From: an uncultured Mollicutes bacterium
GTDB taxonomy: Bacteria > Bacillota_I > Bacilli_A > RFN20 > CAG-826
DNA: 8,497 nucleotides
Assembly: GCA_945935945.1 (NCBI GenBank)
Contig: CAMESA010000034.1
Coordinates: 1-8,497, forward strand
Reading direction: 5' to 3'
Position numbers and translations under genes: made by a program. Positions 5,558 through 8,497 of this stretch are shown here, piece by piece. Below the pieces are notes generated by a model that was given only the letters and a program-made list of their open reading frames with translations, was not told where the DNA came from and searched no databases. Position 1 is the first letter of the stretch. Every line of letters starts with the position of its first letter.

Positions 5558-7245
5558 CAGTTTGCCTTCCTGTTCTTCGATTCGTTCATCTTACCTTTGG
5601 TAAAGAAGTCCTGAACCTCCAGGTAACCACTAACCCTTCTAATACGTGTAATGTGGTGACTTCCACAGGATGGGCATTTATCAAATGTTCCAGATGTACC
5701 ACATTCAGAGCAAACATCTTTAGGGAAATTAAAACCTAGATAATGGACGCCAGATTTAATAGCAACTTCGACAAGTTCATCTAAACCTTCAGCATTTCCA
5801 AAAGGTGCCTCAGATAATTCGACATAAGATATGCATCCACCATTTGAATAAATATGGAACGGACCTTCTATTTCCAGTTTTTTGTAAGCTGGCAGTTTGC
5901 TATCAACATCGATATGGAACGAATTTGTATAAAAATCTTTATTGAGAACTTCATTTGAATATAAGGTTTTATCAATCTCTACAAATCTTCCGCTAATCAA
6001 CTCGCCACTTGTAGCTAATAGCGAGAAATTCATATGAAGGTCATCTCTCAATGAATCGACGTATTTCTTCATGAACGACACTATTTCAAGAGCTACAACA
6101 CGATTTTTATCATTTATCCAATACTTCTCGCCAGTTAATATCTCAAACGCCTCTGATAATCCAATAAATCCTAAAGAGAGTGTTCCGTGTTTAAATGCTT
6201 CTGATAATCCAACCTCATTTATGTCCTCACACCACAATTTGTATTCTTGATTCGTAGGAAATAAAGAAATATCTGATTTACAAGTTTTATTAAACCTATC
6301 GATTAATATGTCTTTTGTTATTTCAGCTACTCCAAGCCATTTTTCTTTAAATAGGGCTATTCTTGATTCAACATCGGTAGTTTCCGCTGCGGCTTCAAAA
6401 GCCAATCTAGGAAGGTTAATTGAAATGTTGTCAATATTTCCTCTTCCAATCGCTCCAATTATTCCGTGAACATCATCAACTACCCTAGTTCTACAACCCA
6501 TTATCGATAGCTTTAATGGATCGACATTTTTATCGGCCTCGCAATCACACAAAAGATATGTTGGAATCATTTTCTTTGCTGTGCATAAAAGAGCTTTTTC
6601 GAGTAAATCGAAATTAGGATCACATTTGAATCTATTAATGCCTGCATGAACTTTAAACACTATATTTGGCTTGTAAACTAATTCGCCAGAATTATAAAAG
6701 CAATCCAATAATGTGAAAGTTAGAAATCTAGAGAATTCATCAGTTCCCAATCCCACATTAAAAGTAACATAGTAACTGGTTTGACCCATTCTAGTGTGGA
6801 TGTTGTTGCACCAAAGAATAAGCGATCTAATTGAAGCTCTAAATAGTGATTCATTGCCTCTCATCTTAACATTCAGCTTTGAGAAGATATTCGCAAAATC
6901 AATATCAAAATTTGCGAACGACATCCCGCCACTTTGTTCATTTCCCATTTGCGCTAGAAGTTCTTTGATAAAATCAAATACAGCAACTATTGTTTCTGTT
7001 TGATTCAAGCCTTCAAATTTTTTATAAGGGAAAGCATTTAGAATATCAAATGTAAGACAGTTATAAGTTAGACCATAAGCATCAAGATCATGAATGTGTA
7101 TATACCCTTCCTCATGAAGCTTGACCCACTCTGGTTTTAAAGAAGATAAGATTCTTTTCTTTTCTTGCTTTTCTCCAAGATTATACACTTTACCAACATA
7201 ACTTTTTCTGTTTGCAGCATTATCATTTTTATTTTGCTTTTCCAT
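5557..7245 (-). CDS. nrdD: Anaerobic (class III) ribonucleoside-triphosphate reductase, catalytic subunit
   Basis: 562 residues. Reduces ribonucleoside triphosphates to deoxyribonucleoside triphosphates with a glycyl radical, which oxygen destroys. Seen: 'IHIHDLDAY' (49-57) with C63 just after, 'MGCRTRV' (249-255) whose C251 is the likely catalytic thiyl cysteine, the zinc site C512xxC515 and C524xxC527, and the glycyl-radical loop RVSGYL with G540. Many relatives have Cys or Thr where this one has Ser539. The N-terminus begins directly with the catalytic domain, so the roughly 90-residue ATP-cone of many chromosomal NrdD proteins is absent, suggesting no overall dATP shut-off. Catalytic-only forms are common in phages. 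The start overlaps nrdG by 17 bases and has a strong GGAGGTG site seven bases upstream. It needs NrdG, encoded just before it, for activation. An unbroken frame and all key residues suggest it is functional. Confidence 0.96.
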   Translation of the reverse strand: MEKQNKNDNAANRKSYVGKVYNLGEKQEKKRILSSLKPEWVKLHEEGYIHIHDLDAYGLTYNCLTFDILNAFPYKKFEGLNQTETIVAVFDFIKELLAQMGNEQSGGMSFANFDIDFANIFSKLNVKMRGNESLFRASIRSLILWCNNIHTRMGQTSYYVTFNVGLGTDEFSRFLTFTLLDCFYNSGELVYKPNIVFKVHAGINRFKCDPNFDLLEKALLCTAKKMIPTYLLCDCEADKNVDPLKLSIMGCRTRVVDDVHGIIGAIGRGNIDNISINLPRLAFEAAAETTDVESRIALFKEKWLGVAEITKDILIDRFNKTCKSDISLFPTNQEYKLWCEDINEVGLSEAFKHGTLSLGFIGLSEAFEILTGEKYWINDKNRVVALEIVSFMKKYVDSLRDDLHMNFSLLATSGELISGRFVEIDKTLYSNEVLNKDFYTNSFHIDVDSKLPAYKKLEIEGPFHIYSNGGCISYVELSEAPFGNAEGLDELVEVAIKSGVHYLGFNFPKDVCSECGTSGTFDKCPSCGSHHITRIRRVSGYLEVQDFFTKGKMNESKNRKAN

Positions 7246-7684
7246 TATGCTTCACCTCCAAAAATTCTTGATTGGTTGAGCCCACGAAAGGCTTCATTGA
7301 TGTTTTTAATTCTTTTTTGAAACTTCCAACTTTGATGTATTTTAAATACCTAAGTATCTCTTGCGGGACTTCATTAAGTTCATGTCCCGTATATAAGCAC
7401 AGATCGAAATCTTTCAATTCCTCTAATAGTTCCTTTAAAGCATCAGCTTGAAGAAGAGGTTCTCCACCACTTATTGTAAGCTTCTTATTTAGGCATTTTT
7501 CCCTAAGTTGATTGGCTAAATCCTTCACATCGACTGAGAAACCTTTGTTTATATCCCATGTGCTTGGGTTTTGGCATCCAGGACACCTAAGGTTACATCC
7601 TTGAAGGAACACAACTGTTCTATAGCCATAGCCATCGCATAAAGACGGATTATTCATTATCGAATTAATACGCAAATTGCTCAT
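7229..7684 (-). CDS. nrdG: Anaerobic ribonucleotide reductase activating protein (radical SAM)
   Basis: 151 residues from the chosen start, matching the usual length of about 155. It contains the radical SAM cluster motif C30xxxC34xxC37 in 'GCNLRCPGC', which binds a [4Fe-4S] cluster, and GGEP (73-76) for SAM binding. The C-terminal 'FVGSTNQEFLEV' is a typical NrdG ending. The protein cleaves S-adenosylmethionine to place the glycyl radical on G540 of NrdD. The frame is open 26 codons further upstream (to 7762), but that would overlap the preceding gene by about 100 bases. The ATG at 7684 is preferred because AGGAGG lies nine bases upstream and the family N-terminus fits; an ATG at 7690 is only three bases from it. 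The gene overlaps the preceding gene by 20 bases and nrdD by 17. Confidence 0.95.
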   Translation of the reverse strand: MSNLRINSIMNNPSLCDGYGYRTVVFLQGCNLRCPGCQNPSTWDINKGFSVDVKDLANQLREKCLNKKLTISGGEPLLQADALKELLEELKDFDLCLYTGHELNEVPQEILRYLKYIKVGSFKKELKTSMKPFVGSTNQEFLEVKHNGKAK

Positions 7685-8099
7685 ACGCATATTCCTCCTC
7701 TTCTTCCAAAAGCCACCACTTTTCAGCTTCTTTGATGGCTTGTCTCTTGACTCTGTAAACAACAGATTCCCTTTTATTTCTTTTTTCTTCTTTGAGATAT
7801 CTAGGTTCTAATTCTAGTCTATCTGAGAAGTCCTCTATCATTTCTTGGTCTTGCTTGCACTCGCAGCAAAGATAAGGATCATGTTTATTTATTTCTTGAA
7901 GTTCTTGGAACTCTTCGATTGTTATTTTTTTGCATTCAAGGATGGCGTCCTTATGGTCATGCTTGACCCTAGGTATATACCTAGCAATTTCAGCAGCACC
8001 CTTTCCAGTAGCGGCAATAACAGGGAATGAGATTCTAATATAATGCTTCACGCCAACGTGACCGCATTTGCAAGTAACTTTAAAATATTTATTTTCCAT
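7665..8099 (-). CDS. Small cysteine-rich, probably zinc-binding protein of unknown function
   Basis: 144 residues. Cysteines C10-x-C12 (followed by G-H14) and a second group C78-C79-x-C81 in 'YLCCEC' look like the two halves of a zinc ribbon. Between them lie conserved-looking stretches 'AAEIARYIPRVKHDHKDAI' and 'NKHDPYL'. The overall pattern resembles small uncharacterised proteins of low-GC Gram-positive bacteria and their mobile elements, but I cannot assign a function. The C-terminal third is highly charged and helical, ending in an acidic run (E132-E136) and aromatic residues. The start overlaps the preceding gene by 11 bases. No clear Shine-Dalgarno is present; instead a hairpin lies three bases before the ATG, so initiation may depend on translation of the upstream gene. 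It precedes nrdG directly, which may be operon co-location only. Confidence 0.75.
   Translation of the reverse strand: MENKYFKVTCKCGHVGVKHYIRISFPVIAATGKGAAEIARYIPRVKHDHKDAILECKKITIEEFQELQEINKHDPYLCCECKQDQEMIEDFSDRLELEPRYLKEEKRNKRESVVYRVKRQAIKEAEKWWLLEEEEEYAYEQFAY
7694..7699 (-). promoter_or_regulatory. Ribosome binding site deciding the nrdG start
   Basis: AGGAGG on the minus strand, nine bases before the ATG at 7684-7682 and only three before the ATG at 7690-7688. Normal spacing favours the 7684 start over both the nearer ATG and the longer frame beginning at 7762. The site lies inside the last codons of the preceding gene. Confidence 0.75.
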
Positions 8100-8497
8100 A
8101 TGGACTTTCGATGAAAGTCTCTAAATTATTGAAAACATCAATCAGCTTTTGAGGCTCGACAATATCATTCGTTATAAGTGGTTTATTTCTTCCTTTTATC
8201 TTGACTACTACTGTTCCATGTCTAGATGTTGCGCCTTTGTTTAATTCCATGCTTTCGATTTCAGAAACAGGAATATAAACAGTTCTATCAAACTTAGAGT
8301 CTGACCATCCAATTATGACAAGATGAGTTTGACTCAATGTTCCGAATGAGTAGTTATATCCACCAGCACGAATTTTCTTAATGCCGCTAATAGGCAAAGG
8401 TAAAATGCTTATCAAAGTAACGGCAATTGATCCAAGAACCATGTCAGCAATAAACATGCCGTCTATATCTTTAGTCATTAACGCACAAACCAATGTT
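8089..8497 (-). CDS. Small membrane-anchored protein with PH-like C-terminal domain, 5' end probably outside the window
   Basis: The frame is open to the right edge. Visible start options are TTG at 8493 (134 residues) and ATG at 8478 (129 residues). The ATG has no Shine-Dalgarno, and sequence upstream of the TTG is cut off, so the gene is treated as possibly 5'-partial. Counting from the ATG, residues about 8-32 are strongly hydrophobic and could form one membrane segment. The rest is strand-rich with 'VYIPVSEIESMELNKG', 'GTVVVKIKGRNKPLI' and a closing helix beginning 'VEPQKLIDVFNNLETF', a layout like bacterial PH (bPH-type) domains. No enzyme motif is seen and function is unknown. It overlaps the next gene by 11 bases. 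The PH-like call rests on pattern only. Confidence 0.6.
   Translation of the reverse strand, partial: TLVCALMTKDIDGMFIADMVLGSIAVTLISILPLPISGIKKIRAGGYNYSFGTLSQTHLVIIGWSDSKFDRTVYIPVSEIESMELNKGATSRHGTVVVKIKGRNKPLITNDIVEPQKLIDVFNNLETFIESPYGK
8103..8119 (-). promoter_or_regulatory. Hairpin immediately before the start codon of the zinc-binding protein gene
   Basis: GACTTTC (8119-8113) and GAAAGTC (8109-8103) are perfect 7-base complementary arms around a 3-base loop, ending three bases before the ATG at 8099. The position where a Shine-Dalgarno would be is inside the hairpin and has no GGAGG-like sequence. Ribosomes translating the upstream gene, which ends at 8089, would melt it, so it may couple the two genes. 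A chance inverted repeat within coding DNA is possible. Confidence 0.3.

Noticed and set aside
7685..7762. 26-codon N-terminal extension of NrdG
   Set aside because: It overlaps most of the preceding gene's C-terminal coding, is basic and unlike NrdG, and a well-spaced ribosome binding site supports the start at 7684.

Overview
The window is AT-rich and gene-dense. Eight protein-coding genes all lie on the minus strand and therefore read from high to low coordinates. Most neighbours overlap by 1 to 20 bases, and the largest gap is 8 bases, so they look like one co-transcribed, translationally coupled run. TAA, TAG and TGA all serve as stops and Trp is TGG, so the code is standard. A class III (oxygen-sensitive) ribonucleotide reductase, BspA-type leucine-rich repeats and strong GGAGG-type ribosome binding sites point to an anaerobic, low-GC Gram-positive (Bacillota-like) host. 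The tight packing and the mix of nucleotide-metabolism genes with an orphan DNA methyltransferase fit a phage, prophage or other mobile element in such a host. No capsid, tail, integrase or replication gene is visible, so the element type is unproven.

Layout in order of transcription: (1) 8497-8089, a 5'-incomplete small protein with one membrane segment and a PH-like C-terminus; (2) 8099-7665, a small cysteine-rich, probably zinc-binding protein of unknown function; (3) 7684-7229, NrdG, the radical-SAM activase; (4) 7245-5557, NrdD, the anaerobic reductase catalytic subunit without an ATP-cone; (5) 5557-4991, a calcineurin-like metallophosphoesterase; (6) 5010-4432, a thymidylate-kinase-like dNMP kinase; (7) 4439-2022, an unusual fusion of BspA-type leucine-rich repeats to a type III Mod-like adenine DNA methyltransferase; (8) 2013-301, an unrecognised 570-residue protein with two RNxxxH motifs, i.e. 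a probable dual-HEPN ribonuclease. A rho-independent terminator (about 201-242) follows.

Positions 1-300 hold no credible protein gene. Besides the terminator, the minus strand shows a plausible sigma-70-type promoter (-35 at 172-167, -10 at 149-144, 17-base spacer). It leads directly into about 76 bases that can fold into two stem-loops, one with a GNRA-type loop, and end in a T6 tract. This looks like a small structured RNA gene, or a leader with an attenuator for a gene beyond the left edge.

Genes 3-6 form a coherent dNTP-supply module. The more unusual part is the left end: an LRR-methyltransferase fusion, a co-transcribed dual-HEPN protein, and a small structured RNA just downstream. 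Dual RNxxxH HEPN architecture is the hallmark of Cas13, and HEPN toxins are common in anti-phage and toxin-antitoxin systems. An RNA-associated HEPN defence or toxin module is therefore a reasonable hypothesis, but it is inference; no CRISPR repeats are present.
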